A DNA stretch of 64,000 bases from Bacteroidota bacterium (GCA_029974985.1 JARKQC010000154.1:1-64000); one strand, 5' to 3'; shown: positions 17,571 to 27,659, counted from the stretch's first letter. Program-made: numbers and translations. The notes: a model not told the origin generated them from the letters alone.

Positions 17571-18452
17571 ATGACAAAGAAAGTCATTATTTTCGTTTTC
17601 ACTTTCATGCTATTGACTGGAAGTTTGTTGTCGCAAGAGCCAGATCCTCCTTGCGATATGGATTGTTTACCACAAAGCCCATGGCTGTATGATCATTTAG
17701 GTCCTTATAGTATTCCGGGCTGTCCTAATTGTACTATTAGTTTTGATTGTTGGTATCGTCCCTCAGCTTGTGGAGTATTTAAAGATTTGCAACTTGGTGA
17801 GATTACACTATCATTAGCATGTTTGGCATGCCCTTTTTCAATAAAAGATTTCATTGATTTTGCTGAAGATCAATTGATTCTAAACAATCCTATACCTAAG
17901 CCAGATACAGGGCATTGCGAAACAAATTGGCGAGCTATCAGAGCTTCATGCTGGGCATTTTTGCCAATGGGAGGCGATACGATTTTAAGTCCTTGTGAGC
18001 CAAGTCAATGCTGTTGGAGTACGCTAACATTATGTAGAGATTCATCAGGTGTGCTATATTATACAAAGAATCCACCTTTTCCAACACCTAATATGTGTTA
18101 TGTTTATCCGTATCCTTGCACATTTATATGTGAAGAGATGCCCGAGCCAGCACCAACACCTTTAGGGCTTGATGAGAACATAAATCCACAAAATGGGTTT
18201 AGTACATTAGTCTATCCTAATCCGGGTACAGCGTGGTTTAATATCAAATTTAATTCAGAGTCCGAAGGGTTACATACTATTGAAGTATATAATGAGTTAG
18301 GCAATCTAATTACGATATACGACTTTAGTAAATTACAAGGTGAAATAACCATACAGCTAAATATGAGTGATTATCCTAATGGTAATTATAATTATGTTAT
18401 CAAATATAATAATAAGCCGGGAATTAATGGTTCATTCAATTTAATTAAATAA
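17571..18452 (+). CDS. Cys-rich secreted protein with T9SS sorting domain
   Basis: Seen: 293 residues with signal peptide MTKKVIIFVFTFMLLTGSLLSQ. A central region of about 170 residues has some 20 cysteines (GCPNCTISFDCWYRPSAC, ACLACPF, ASCWAF, QCCWSTLTLC). A proline-rich linker (MPEPAPTPLG) leads to a T9SS domain (STLVYPNPGTAWFNIKF, IEVYNELGNLI, DYPNGNYNYVIKY). The Cys-rich part is paralogous to that of the 14489 product. I do not recognise the family. Inference: the two are recently diverged exported proteins, one routed to T9SS and one not, each preceded by the same upstream element. Confidence 0.65.
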   Translation: MTKKVIIFVFTFMLLTGSLLSQEPDPPCDMDCLPQSPWLYDHLGPYSIPGCPNCTISFDCWYRPSACGVFKDLQLGEITLSLACLACPFSIKDFIDFAEDQLILNNPIPKPDTGHCETNWRAIRASCWAFLPMGGDTILSPCEPSQCCWSTLTLCRDSSGVLYYTKNPPFPTPNMCYVYPYPCTFICEEMPEPAPTPLGLDENINPQNGFSTLVYPNPGTAWFNIKFNSESEGLHTIEVYNELGNLITIYDFSKLQGEITIQLNMSDYPNGNYNYVIKYNNKPGINGSFNLIK

Positions 18453-18460
18453 CAATTTTT

Positions 18461-18496
18461 AGAGTCTGCTATTAGTACTAATTAATAGCAGACTCT
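18461..18496. terminator. Perfect 14-bp inverted repeat between two secreted-protein genes
   Basis: AGAGTCTGCTATTA (18461-18474) and TAATAGCAGACTCT (18483-18496) pair perfectly with an 8-nt loop. There is no T run immediately after, so it may be an attenuator or mRNA-stability hairpin rather than a complete terminator. Confidence 0.55.
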
Positions 18497-18522
18497 TCAC
18501 ATTATTTATAAGGAATAATTTT

Positions 18523-19824
18523 ATGAAAAATTTAATAACACACATTTTAATATTTCTAACAACAACTTTAATTTTAATTAGTGGTGAGTGGAAAACTGTT
18601 TATAATGAAGGTACTTTAATTCAATGGGACTTAGGATGTGCCGATAGTATGAATTGCATAAGTCTTGGTGCGCCAAGTGGTACGGGTACGAGATTAATTA
18701 AGACAACAGATGGAGGTTACAACTGGGAAATCATTTATAATAATGTAGCAGAGAAGATTTATAATGATGAAGGACAGTGGGTAGATACAAAATGGCCAGA
18801 TTTTAATGCCCCAAGAAGTTTAGCTTATTTAACACAAGATTTAGTTGTTGTAGGTCGCACTGGTGGGCAAATCACAATCTCGAAAGATGGTGGCTATACT
18901 TGGGAAGGTGTTCAGTTAAGCAAAACAGAAGATGTTAATTTAATTAAATTTTCTGATTCTCTAACTGGGATAGCTCTAACAGATCATTTTATTTTTTTGA
19001 CAATTGATGGTGGCTATACTTGGGAAAATATTAGAGACAATATTAATTATTCTGGAAATATATTTATTCAATCTGGATATATTTTAGATGACTTGATTTA
19101 TGCAGGAGGATTTTTCTCAACAGATAAGGGTGAAACTTGGACACAAAGTAATAAAGTAAGTAATATTAGCGGTATGTATGGCGTACATTTTATCAATAGT
19201 AATGAGGGTTGGGCTTGTGGAAGAAGACAACTTGCTTCAAATGGTGAAGAGTATTCTCATGTAATTTTACACACAACAAATTCAGGTTTAGATTGGGAAA
19301 CGCAAGTTGATACAGCTGTTCATAATGCGCCTTACGGATTAGCTTATGGAATATATTTTGCAGATAAAAATAATGGTATTACATGGTCTGATAGAGTTAT
19401 GTGGACAACAACTAATGGAGGGGAAAAATGGGATTTAGAGATTACTAATTCTATTGATAACGGTCCATTTAATGATGCGTATATTCGCATGGTTCTGCCA
19501 AGTAATACATTATCAAAACGTATAGCTTCTACGTGGCTTACAGGCGTAATAATGCTTTATGAAGACTTAACTTCAGTAGAAGATAATGCAAATTTAGAAA
19601 ACTTACTCATTTTTCCCAACCCCGCAGGAGATTTTATCAATATTTCGATTGATAGTGATGAAGGATTGCTTGCTCGCGAGGTACAAATACTTGATTTATT
19701 AGGGCTTGTTGTCTCAAAAAAAGAGCTAACAGACGGCAACAACAGAATAGATATTTCCAATTTGCCAAGAGGTACTTATTTTATAAAAATAGGAGATAAA
19801 GTAGAGAAATTTGTGAAGATGTAG
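18523..19824 (+). CDS. Secreted BNR/YCF48-like repeat protein with T9SS sorting domain
   Basis: Seen: 433 residues. A signal peptide covers about residues 1-21. Repeated Asp-box-like motifs follow: KTTDGGYNWEIIY, SKDGGYTWEGV, TIDGGYTWENI, STDKGETWTQ, TTNSGLDWETQ, TTNGGEKWDLE. This makes a beta-propeller of the BNR/YCF48 type. The last about 75 residues are a T9SS domain (LLIFPNPAGDFINISID, VQILDLLGLVV, LPRGTYFIKIGDK). Known: such repeats occur in sialidases and assembly factors, but also in many catalytically silent surface propellers. No sialidase active-site arginine set is obvious. Start supported by AAGGA upstream. Repeat copy 3 immediately follows the gene. Confidence 0.75.
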   Translation: MKNLITHILIFLTTTLILISGEWKTVYNEGTLIQWDLGCADSMNCISLGAPSGTGTRLIKTTDGGYNWEIIYNNVAEKIYNDEGQWVDTKWPDFNAPRSLAYLTQDLVVVGRTGGQITISKDGGYTWEGVQLSKTEDVNLIKFSDSLTGIALTDHFIFLTIDGGYTWENIRDNINYSGNIFIQSGYILDDLIYAGGFFSTDKGETWTQSNKVSNISGMYGVHFINSNEGWACGRRQLASNGEEYSHVILHTTNSGLDWETQVDTAVHNAPYGLAYGIYFADKNNGITWSDRVMWTTTNGGEKWDLEITNSIDNGPFNDAYIRMVLPSNTLSKRIASTWLTGVIMLYEDLTSVEDNANLENLLIFPNPAGDFINISIDSDEGLLAREVQILDLLGLVVSKKELTDGNNRIDISNLPRGTYFIKIGDKVEKFVKM

Positions 19825-19835
19825 GGTTTTGTTTA

Positions 19836-19975
19836 AGTTGTCCTACACTTTAAAAGTGTAGGACAACTGGGAAAATGAGGCAACAGGGCATGCCCCATTA
19901 TTTTACGTCTTATTAATACTAAACAAGCAAGAATGCTTATCCTACCAGCTATCAACTCTCCACTTTCAATTATCA
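19836..19975. repeat. Composite dispersed repeat, copy 3
   Basis: A near-perfect palindrome at 19836-19868 (16 bp each side of one central base, AGTTGTCCTACACTTT and its complement) is followed by CAACAGGGCATGCCCCATTA (19881-19900). The tail CTTATCCTACCAGCTATCAA is shared in form with copy 1. The first palindrome lies 12 bp after a stop codon and could double as a terminator. Confidence 0.8.
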
Positions 19976-19987
19976 ATTAATTTTAAA

Positions 19988-21883
19988 TTATTTTATAATT
20001 TTAAATTGTTTTATAGTGTAAATATTATTATATGAAATTTTTACAAAGTAAGTGCCATTTGCAAGCGTATTTGTATTTATTAGAATTTGATTTGTACCAA
20101 CATTTGCAATTTGATTATCAAAATTAATTATTGAATTTCCAAGAATATCAATTATTTCAATAAGTACATTATGTTGAAATTCAGAATTATATTCAATATT
20201 TATTTGCTCTTTGGCAGGATTTGGAGAAATACTATTTATATTTAAATAGTTAGAAATAGGTTTGATTTCATCTATACTTGTTTGAGTCTTGTCAATTTTA
20301 ATTTTAGCCATATATACGTTGATATTGCCATCGTTTGTTCTGCCATCTGCCCATACGGGATAAATATAATCATCATCAATTAAAACAGAATTATACTCAC
20401 CAATACCGAATTCATTATTTAGAGTTCCAATTTTTCCAAACATAGAAGACTCTGAATTAACCTTGATATCATTAAAAGTTAGACCACCATCAAAAGAAGT
20501 ACTTAAATATAAATCTGTTAGCGCTTGCTGGGGGTCAGCATCAACATAATTTCTTCTGTCATAATATGTTATAGCTATTACGCCCGAATCATTTACTGCA
20601 ATATTAGAATAAAAATTATGAACTCCCGTTAAATTATCTTGATTTACAACAATTGGATTAGCCCACGTTTCGCCACCATCAGTAGAACGAGAAAAATAAA
20701 TATCTAATCCTTTGTCGAGTTTTGAGGAAATACCGTTTGCAGTCCAAGTTACATAAATATTGTCGCTATTTACATCAGTACCTTTATCAACTGCCATATA
20801 TGGTGATGGATACATTCTTTGAGCAGAAATGCCGATAACATTTTCAGTACCCGATAATTGACGCATAGAACCAATTAATTGAGAGATTTTTTTAGGATCG
20901 GAAAAAGTAAGACCGCCGTCTTTCGACACAGAATGATATAATTCTTGTGTCATACCATTTGTTCCATAAAATACATAATGTACATATCCTTTTCTATCAA
21001 CGTCAATACTACCAAACTGAACGACAAATATATTTTTTGTATTAATTACTGCTGGTTTTGATTCAAAAGTATCGCTATTAGGAGTTTTCCTATAAATTCT
21101 TAATTGAAGTTGGGGGAGAAAGCCCGATTGATTAAGATGTAAACAAGATAAATATAATGTATTTTGCCATTTTGAATTTGATCTATCACAAGCCATCCAT
21201 TGTTTATCAAGCATTTGAGTGATTTGTGGATTTTCTGAATATACAAAGCTAAAAATTTTATCAAAAACATTATTTTCGTTAAATTGAAAAGTTTTTCCAC
21301 CATCACTTGATTTTGCCCAAAAAATAGCGGCTTTAATAGAATCGGGTTTAGAATTATTAAAAGTTACATATAAATTAATCCAAGTAAAATATAAATTTCC
21401 ATCATTATCGAATACTAAAACAGGATCGCCACCACCCATCAAACTAATATTTTCTGTATATGGTTTTGTGATAAAATCGCTAAGTCCCCAAGTTTTTCCG
21501 CCATCGAAAGTATAATATACGGGACAGGTTACTAAGTCTGTTTGATGACCCATATCTTGTTTTATTGGCGAAATAACTATATTATTTGGATTTTTTGGAT
21601 TAATGGCAGAAAATATTTCAGATTCGGGAATTTTTCTTTGAGAAACAATGATTTCATCATTCGAAGATTGAAATTGATAAGTTTCGATATTTGAATTATT
21701 TTTGTTAGTGTATTTTTCGGGATGTTGATATCTTTCAACAGCTTCTTTTGCACGTATTCTAATTTTTTCATTATTAATAAACTCAATAATTGGATTGTTG
21801 CTCGGATTTGATATTTCTTGTGAAAATAAATAATTAAATATCATTACTTGCAAAATCAATGCTAATAAAAATGCTCTTCTCAA
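19988..21883 (-). CDS. Secreted sialidase-fold (BNR repeat) exo-type protein with T9SS sorting domain
   Basis: Seen: 631 residues. The signal peptide is MRRAFLLALILQVMIFNYLFSQ. Asp boxes recur (TFDGGKTWGLSDF, SSDGGKTFQF, SKDGGLTFSDP, STDGGETWANP, SFDGGLTFNDI), and propeller strands include YPSPYMAVDKGTDVNSDNIY. The C-terminal T9SS domain reads INSISPNPAKEQINIEY, IEIIDILGNSI, LANGTYFVKISYNN. Known: this architecture is used by secreted sialidase-superfamily proteins in Bacteroidota, many of which are not sialidases. An RIP-type motif is not visible. Context: single gene, convergent with the 18523-19824 gene and separated from it by the repeat block. Confidence 0.75.
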   Translation of the reverse strand: MRRAFLLALILQVMIFNYLFSQEISNPSNNPIIEFINNEKIRIRAKEAVERYQHPEKYTNKNNSNIETYQFQSSNDEIIVSQRKIPESEIFSAINPKNPNNIVISPIKQDMGHQTDLVTCPVYYTFDGGKTWGLSDFITKPYTENISLMGGGDPVLVFDNDGNLYFTWINLYVTFNNSKPDSIKAAIFWAKSSDGGKTFQFNENNVFDKIFSFVYSENPQITQMLDKQWMACDRSNSKWQNTLYLSCLHLNQSGFLPQLQLRIYRKTPNSDTFESKPAVINTKNIFVVQFGSIDVDRKGYVHYVFYGTNGMTQELYHSVSKDGGLTFSDPKKISQLIGSMRQLSGTENVIGISAQRMYPSPYMAVDKGTDVNSDNIYVTWTANGISSKLDKGLDIYFSRSTDGGETWANPIVVNQDNLTGVHNFYSNIAVNDSGVIAITYYDRRNYVDADPQQALTDLYLSTSFDGGLTFNDIKVNSESSMFGKIGTLNNEFGIGEYNSVLIDDDYIYPVWADGRTNDGNINVYMAKIKIDKTQTSIDEIKPISNYLNINSISPNPAKEQINIEYNSEFQHNVLIEIIDILGNSIINFDNQIANVGTNQILINTNTLANGTYFVKISYNNIYTIKQFKIIK

Positions 21884-21969
21884 AACTCACCTATTTTTAT
21901 TTAAAAAAAAATGTATTAATTACATTTATAATTACACATAAATATGTATTTAGTTGCAAAAAAAAAAAT

Positions 21970-24900
21970 CTAATTCTCTTTCATATCGTTAATAATAATT
22001 TTAAGCTCTTTTTCAAATTCATCTAAATCATTTTTAGACATATCGAGTTTATACACAAAATTATCAGAATTTGATAATCTTGTAAAAATTAATTTTGCAA
22101 TATAATAATTTTTATTCGGATAAATTTTAGAAATTAAAAATAAATATAATTTTAATTGATAGGAATAGTGATTAGTTAATTCATCATATTCATCTTGATT
22201 TGTAATTTTATTTGATTTCCAATCCCAAATTTCGATAAATTCACCATTTTCATCTTTAATTACTAAATCAATACTTGAATTTATTAATGAATTATTAAAA
22301 GGCATATTTAGTTCCTTTTCAAATTCTGAATAAGGAAAATATTTTGAATATTCGATAATTAATTTATTTTTTGAAATAGCAATGCATTCATTTTTTATTC
22401 TATCAAATAAATTTTCATCTTTGACTATATTGTTATCAAATAATGCGTTTTCGATTGAGTTATCTAATTTCTCATATATATTATTGCGAGCATCCTCGAA
22501 CCAATAGTTAATATTTTCTAAAACTTTATGAATTAAAGAGCCAGCAAGCGAGCCATCAATATTGCTATCATTAGTATCTAAATTATCATAATCTCTAATA
22601 ATATTTTTTTCTAATTCGGGTAAACCCAATATATATCTATCTATAAATGCGTTTTGATTTGATTTATAAGTAGTAATTTTTGTCGCCGACGCTATATCAA
22701 ATTTATTATCGGTAATTAAATTATTATCGAGCAAAAATTGTACGGTTTTTGTTTGATTATTTATAGATGCATTTCTTACATCAGTATTATTTTTATATTC
22801 AATTAATTTGATATTAAGATTTAAGTAAAGCTCAAGATTATTTGGAAATTTAAGTTTATCATTAATTTGAATAAACTTATTTGTTTTTAAGCTATTTATA
22901 TCAATTCCTGCATTATTTAACAACATATCAGCAAAACAATTATTATTTCTTGAAAAATCTCCATTTTTCTTTTCATTTAAACTCATACTAACAATAAGAT
23001 GATCTTTTGCTCTTGTCATAGCAACATATAATAGTCTTGCTTCCTCTTCAATTTCTTCGATATTGTTAATTTTTTTAATTAATTGTGTTGGAATTGTTTC
23101 TATTTTATCAAGATATGAAATATTATTAGTTTCAATTTTTTCACTATATGGAATAGAAAAACCTAATTTTTTGCTTTTTATTAAACCAATATTGTTTTTT
23201 TGCTTATAATTTGAATTAAATAAAATTACTATTGGAAATTCTAAGCCTTTCGAGGAGTGAACAGTCATTAAATTTATAACATTTTCACCCGAAATATATG
23301 CGGCTTCGCTTTCCTTTGAATCTTTAGATAAAGAAATTATTCTTTGTAAAAAATCATATAAACTTTTATAACCCTTACTTTCAAAATCAAGAGCATTATT
23401 TATTAATTGATGAATATTTGCTTTGATTTGCTCTTTAGCTTCGAACCTTTCGACTGCGCCAAAATAATCAGTTAGCTCGATTATTCGTAAAATTAATTCA
23501 GAAATAGAAAATCTTGCCGATATTGATAATATTTCACTTAATATGATTTTAGTTCTTTCTGTAATTAAAATATCGGATTCGTCGGTTGGAGTATAATTAT
23601 TAAATTTTTCGTATAAATAGTCGCCTTGTTGAAGCGAAATCTCCAATAATTGAGCATCTGATAAATTAAAAAATGGTGATTTTAACAGACCAGAAAAATG
23701 TATATCATCTTTTTGATTAATAATAAAACTAAATAATGAAATAAAATCGCTAATTTCTTGAGTTTGGTAAAAACCTTGTCCCGAATGTATTATATATGGA
23801 ATTTTATTGCTTATTAATTCAGGTATTAATTTCTGACTACTTTTTTTCTTTCTATATAAAATCGCAATATCTTTGTATTCGGGTGTAGATAATTCACCGT
23901 TTTTATTAATTTTTATATCTGTATCGCCTGATACAATTCGCTTAATATAATTTACTACTTGTTCGGCTTCGCTGATTTCGAAAGGGGCAATTTTTTCTTC
24001 GATAGGTATTTCGATAGGTGTTTCGTTTGTTTGGTCTTTATCTTCACACTTTTTTATTGATAGAATAAAACTTATTGAGCCGTGTTCAGAGCCTAAAGTA
24101 TCATTTTCCGAAGGCATAAAATCTAATTTACGACTACAAATAAATGCTTCGTAAGATATGGAATTATTATTTGAAACAAATTGAAAAATCTTACTGCATG
24201 AATAATTTACAAACATTGCAATAGCGGGCAATAATCTAAATGTATCAGCTAAAACAATTTTTCCAAAATTTTCATCTTTCGATAATTCAATACTATTATT
24301 CTTAATTTTTATATTTTTATTGATTTTATTGTTGTTATATTGATTTTCATTTGTATTAGTAATATCATAACCCGCTTCGTTAAATACAGATACATCTGCA
24401 GAGCGAAAACCATAAATAGATTGTTTGGCATCGCCAACAATAAATGCCAATGGCGACGCGCCCGAATAATTTGGATCTAAAGCGGGTACTAATTTTTTTA
24501 CAATATCATATTGTATCTTATTAGTATCTTGAAATTCATCAATTAGAATAAATTTTAACTCATTAATAATATTATTACGAACATCTTCTTTTGATAGTAA
24601 ATTATTAGTAAGTAATAATAAATCATCAAAAGTATAAGCGGCTAATTCATTTTTTTGATTTTCATAATCAGAAAAAGCTTCCTGAGCTAATTTTAGAAAA
24701 AATAAAATTAGTTCTACTGAATGCTCAGTATGAGAAATTATATTATCACTACCCTTTAATTTATCAAGAAAATATTCATTAAGTTTTACAAAAGATTTAT
24801 TATTAGATTTATAATTATCTTCGAAAAAATCCTGAATAGCATTTACGAATTTTTTTTCTCTTGAGCTATAAATAGTTTTTACTTTAATATCTCGCAATTC

Positions 24901-25749
24901 GCTAAATTTACTAATAATATTCTGAAATTCATCTTCAATAGATTTTTGTAAACTATTTTCAATTTTATTTATAATGGATTTTATATTGTTAATATTATTA
25001 ATATCATTTTTTTCATAATCTAAACTATCAATAAATTCATTTACAATTGGTAAATAATCATTTATATCATTTTTAAAACTCTCAAAATACTCATTATGAT
25101 AAAAACTAACTAAAGCGTCTAAATTTCTATTATAAAACTCTTTATAATAAGAAAAATTCACTGGATCATTTAATAAAGAATATAAATATTCTTTTAAATT
25201 ATTAATACCAATTGAATCAATTAGTTCTCCAAATAACTTTACATCTTCATCATTAATATCATTATTCTCATTTTTACTTATAGTAAGTTGCTCGGAATAT
25301 CTTTCTAAAATAAGTTCAATCGAAAAATTTAACAAAGAATTATTTTCGTAGTCATCAATTTCTCTAAACATTGGAGAAATATCGGCTTCAATAGGGTACT
25401 CGCGCAATAAACTATTGCAAAAGCTATGAATTGTTGAAACTCTTGCAGAAGAAATAATCTCGCGTAACTGTTTTAATTTCTTTAAATCTTCCGCAGAATG
25501 CACTCCATCTAATAAATAATCACTTATTTTTTTAATTATTTTTGCTTTCATATCTGCGGCGGCTTGGCGAGTAAAAGTAATTGCAATAATCGAACGAATA
25601 TTTTTAGAAGGATTTTCGTAACTTCTTGAAAGTAATAAATCAATATATTTTTCAACTAAAACACTTGTTTTACCGCTTCCAGCATTTGCAGTAACAGTTA
25701 GATGTCTATCACGCAATAATGCAAGCGATTGTTCTCTTGTCAAATTCAC
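21970..25749 (-). CDS. AddA-like UvrD/Rep helicase with C-terminal RecB-type nuclease
   Basis: Seen: 1259 residues, superfamily 1A helicase. Walker A is TANAGSGKTSVLV near the N terminus, then AFTFTRQAAADMKAKI-like motif Ia (IAITFTRQAAADMK), Walker B in ILIDEFQDTNKIQ, motif III VGDAKQSIYGFRSADVSVF, motif V NLMTVHSSKGLEFPIVIL and motif VI RLLYVAMTRAKDHLIV. The C terminus has SSIDLVIKDENG...EIWDWKSNK, a PD-(D/E)XK nuclease core (D, D, W-K). Known: AddA with AddB processes double-strand ends for RecA loading. Context: no AddB-like gene is next to it; the initiator tRNA lies upstream, divergently. Inference: an AddA/RecBCD-like repair enzyme. A stand-alone version is possible, or its partner lies elsewhere. 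Confidence 0.85.
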   Translation of the reverse strand: MNLTREQSLALLRDRHLTVTANAGSGKTSVLVEKYIDLLLSRSYENPSKNIRSIIAITFTRQAAADMKAKIIKKISDYLLDGVHSAEDLKKLKQLREIISSARVSTIHSFCNSLLREYPIEADISPMFREIDDYENNSLLNFSIELILERYSEQLTISKNENNDINDEDVKLFGELIDSIGINNLKEYLYSLLNDPVNFSYYKEFYNRNLDALVSFYHNEYFESFKNDINDYLPIVNEFIDSLDYEKNDINNINNIKSIINKIENSLQKSIEDEFQNIISKFSELRDIKVKTIYSSREKKFVNAIQDFFEDNYKSNNKSFVKLNEYFLDKLKGSDNIISHTEHSVELILFFLKLAQEAFSDYENQKNELAAYTFDDLLLLTNNLLSKEDVRNNIINELKFILIDEFQDTNKIQYDIVKKLVPALDPNYSGASPLAFIVGDAKQSIYGFRSADVSVFNEAGYDITNTNENQYNNNKINKNIKIKNNSIELSKDENFGKIVLADTFRLLPAIAMFVNYSCSKIFQFVSNNNSISYEAFICSRKLDFMPSENDTLGSEHGSISFILSIKKCEDKDQTNETPIEIPIEEKIAPFEISEAEQVVNYIKRIVSGDTDIKINKNGELSTPEYKDIAILYRKKKSSQKLIPELISNKIPYIIHSGQGFYQTQEISDFISLFSFIINQKDDIHFSGLLKSPFFNLSDAQLLEISLQQGDYLYEKFNNYTPTDESDILITERTKIILSEILSISARFSISELILRIIELTDYFGAVERFEAKEQIKANIHQLINNALDFESKGYKSLYDFLQRIISLSKDSKESEAAYISGENVINLMTVHSSKGLEFPIVILFNSNYKQKNNIGLIKSKKLGFSIPYSEKIETNNISYLDKIETIPTQLIKKINNIEEIEEEARLLYVAMTRAKDHLIVSMSLNEKKNGDFSRNNNCFADMLLNNAGIDINSLKTNKFIQINDKLKFPNNLELYLNLNIKLIEYKNNTDVRNASINNQTKTVQFLLDNNLITDNKFDIASATKITTYKSNQNAFIDRYILGLPELEKNIIRDYDNLDTNDSNIDGSLAGSLIHKVLENINYWFEDARNNIYEKLDNSIENALFDNNIVKDENLFDRIKNECIAISKNKLIIEYSKYFPYSEFEKELNMPFNNSLINSSIDLVIKDENGEFIEIWDWKSNKITNQDEYDELTNHYSYQLKLYLFLISKIYPNKNYYIAKLIFTRLSNSDNFVYKLDMSKNDLDEFEKELKIIINDMKEN

Positions 25750-25811
25750 AGCTTAATTATTCCTTTAATTTCTTTTTGGTTATTGAATAAAATATAAAAT
25801 TAATAAATTGT

Positions 25812-25842
25812 TTTGTAAATTCAAAATAAATTCGTACTTTTG
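25812..25842 (+). promoter_or_regulatory. Promoter of the initiator tRNA
   Basis: TTTG at 25812-25815, 19 bp, TACTTTTG at 25835-25842. The mature tRNA begins 13 bp later. Confidence 0.8.
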
Positions 25843-25854
25843 TAAATCAAATAT

Positions 25855-25927
<73 letters not shown>

Positions 25928-25936
25928 CAAAAAATA

Positions 25937-25968
25937 AAAAGTGCTAATGATTTTTAGCACTTTTTTTG
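25937..25968 (+). terminator. Terminator of the initiator tRNA
   Basis: AAAAGTGCTAA pairs with TTAGCACTTTT across a TGATTT-type loop, followed by a T run ending at 25967. Confidence 0.85.
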
Positions 25969-25990
25969 TAATATTTTTGATTTATTTTAA

Positions 25991-26314
25991 ATGAAAAGAA
26001 TTGTATCTAATGATAATTTTTTTGCAAGAGTTTATGCTGTTGTTGCAAGAATTCCTTTTGGGCGTGTTACTACTTATGGAGCAATTGCAGAATATATTGG
26101 CTCTAAATCATCAGCAAGAATGGTAGGTTGGGCGCTTAATTCAGACAAAACAAATCTTGATATGCCATATCATAGGGTTGTTAATAGAAATGGTGAACTT
26201 ACTGGAAGTAAATATTATCCAAATCCAAATATGATGCGTGAATTACTCGAATCAGAAGGAGTTGAATTTATAGAAAATGCTGTTGATATAAAAAAATATT
26301 TTTGGAAACCTTGA
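25991..26314 (+). CDS. Alkyltransferase-like protein (MGMT fold, active-site Cys replaced by Tyr)
   Basis: Seen: 107 residues. A winged-helix DNA-binding core carries IPFGRVTTYGAIAEYIG and SARMVGWALN (recognition helix with the flipping arginine). The active-site region is MPYHRVVNRNGELTG, where O6-alkylguanine transferases have PCHRV and characterised alkyltransferase-like proteins have PWHRV or PAHRV. Residue 60 is Tyr. Known: ATL proteins bind O6-alkylguanine without repairing it and pass the lesion to nucleotide excision repair. Inference: a non-catalytic lesion sensor. Its partner could be UvrABC; uvrB is encoded nearby at 27725-29767. Length matches short ATLs. Confidence 0.85.
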   Translation: MKRIVSNDNFFARVYAVVARIPFGRVTTYGAIAEYIGSKSSARMVGWALNSDKTNLDMPYHRVVNRNGELTGSKYYPNPNMMRELLESEGVEFIENAVDIKKYFWKP

Positions 26315-26468
26315 TAATTTAGTATAATATTTGTAATTTTATTGAAAAATATTACATATAAAGTGTTATTTTGCATACTTGTAATTTGCAATTTTATAAT
26401 TTATTTATAAGTTTATTAAGTTATTATTTAATTAAAAATTTATGAATTTGAAAAGATGGAGTTAATCT

Positions 26469-27659
26469 GTGGATTTATTTGATAAGTGTTATTCTTTTAC
26501 GAGAGCTGATGATGTTAAAGCGGCGGGATTATATCCGTATTTCCATCCAATAGAAGAAAATGAAGGACCTGTTGTAACTGTCGAAGGTAAAGAAATGATT
26601 ATGGCAGGCTCTAATAATTATCTTGGATTAACTGCTCATCCGTTCGTGAAAGAAGCCGCTTTTAAAGCTATTGAAAAATATGGTACCGGATGCTCGGGTT
26701 CGAGATATCTTACGGGTACGCTCGATTTGCATATCGAACTCGAAAAAAGGCTTGCTAAATTTTTAGGATTTGAATCTGTGCTACTATTTAGTACAGGCTA
26801 TCAAACTGCTCTTGGAGTTGTTTCAGCATTAGTTCAGCGTGGCGATTGTATTATTTCTGATAAAGAAAATCATGCTTGCATTATGAATGCTGCTATGCTT
26901 GCAAAAGGCGGTTTTGCTGACTTTAAACGCTATAAACATAATGATATGGAAGATTTAGAGCTGGTATTAAAATCTATCCCTGAAAAAGTTGGCAAATTAG
27001 TTGTTACTGATGGCGTTTTTTCTGTTTCTGGCGAAATTGTTAATTTGCCAGACTTAATAAAAGTTGCAAAAAAATATGGTGCAAGAGTTCTCGTTGATGA
27101 TGCACATTCTATTGGAGTTATTGGCGAAGGTGGACGCGGAACATCGAGCTATTTTGGATTAACACAAGAAACAGATTTAGTAATTGGTACTTTCTCAAAA
27201 ACTTTTGCCTCGCTTGGTGGATTCGTAGCTGGTCCAGAAAGAGTTATTAATTATTTAAAACATAATTCGCCAGCTTTGATATTTTCTGCAAGTCCAACAC
27301 CCGCTTCTTGCGCTTCGGCACTTGCCGCATTAGAAATTCTCGAAAAACAACCTGAGCTTGTAGATAAATTAATCTCCAATTCAGATTATATGCGTAATGG
27401 ATTTGGCGAACTTGGATTTAATGTACTCGACAGTCGTACTGCAATAGTTGGAGTTGTCGTAGGCGAAGTAGAAGCGGCATTTGTTACTTGGCGAAAATTA
27501 TTCGATCGTGGAGTTTTTGTAAATGCCTTTATTCCACCGGGCGTGCCACCAAATATGAGTATGATGCGTACAAGTTATATGTCATCACACGAAAAAGTTC
27601 ATTTGGATAAGATTCTTTCTACTTTTGAAATAACTGGAAAAGAGCTTGGTTTAATTTAA
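26469..27659 (+). CDS. spt: Serine palmitoyltransferase-type alpha-oxoamine synthase
   Basis: Seen: 396 residues from a GTG start with GGAG seven bases upstream. Fold-type I PLP enzyme: [52 protein letters not shown], and the PLP lysine in [13 protein letters not shown]. The N terminus ([20 protein letters not shown], then [10 protein letters not shown]) is the form I associate with Bacteroidota SPT rather than BioF or Kbl. Known: condenses serine with palmitoyl-CoA to 3-ketosphinganine, the first step of sphingolipid synthesis. Context: single gene followed by a terminator, convergent with uvrB. 2-amino-3-ketobutyrate CoA ligase is the main alternative, less likely from the N terminus. Confidence 0.8.
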   Translation: MDLFDKCYSFTRADDVKAAGLYPYFHPIEENEGPVVTVEGKEMIMAGSNNYLGLTAHPFVKEAAFKAIEKYGTGCSGSRYLTGTLDLHIELEKRLAKFLGFESVLLFSTGYQTALGVVSALVQRGDCIISDKENHACIMNAAMLAKGGFADFKRYKHNDMEDLELVLKSIPEKVGKLVVTDGVFSVSGEIVNLPDLIKVAKKYGARVLVDDAHSIGVIGEGGRGTSSYFGLTQETDLVIGTFSKTFASLGGFVAGPERVINYLKHNSPALIFSASPTPASCASALAALEILEKQPELVDKLISNSDYMRNGFGELGFNVLDSRTAIVGVVVGEVEAAFVTWRKLFDRGVFVNAFIPPGVPPNMSMMRTSYMSSHEKVHLDKILSTFEITGKELGLI

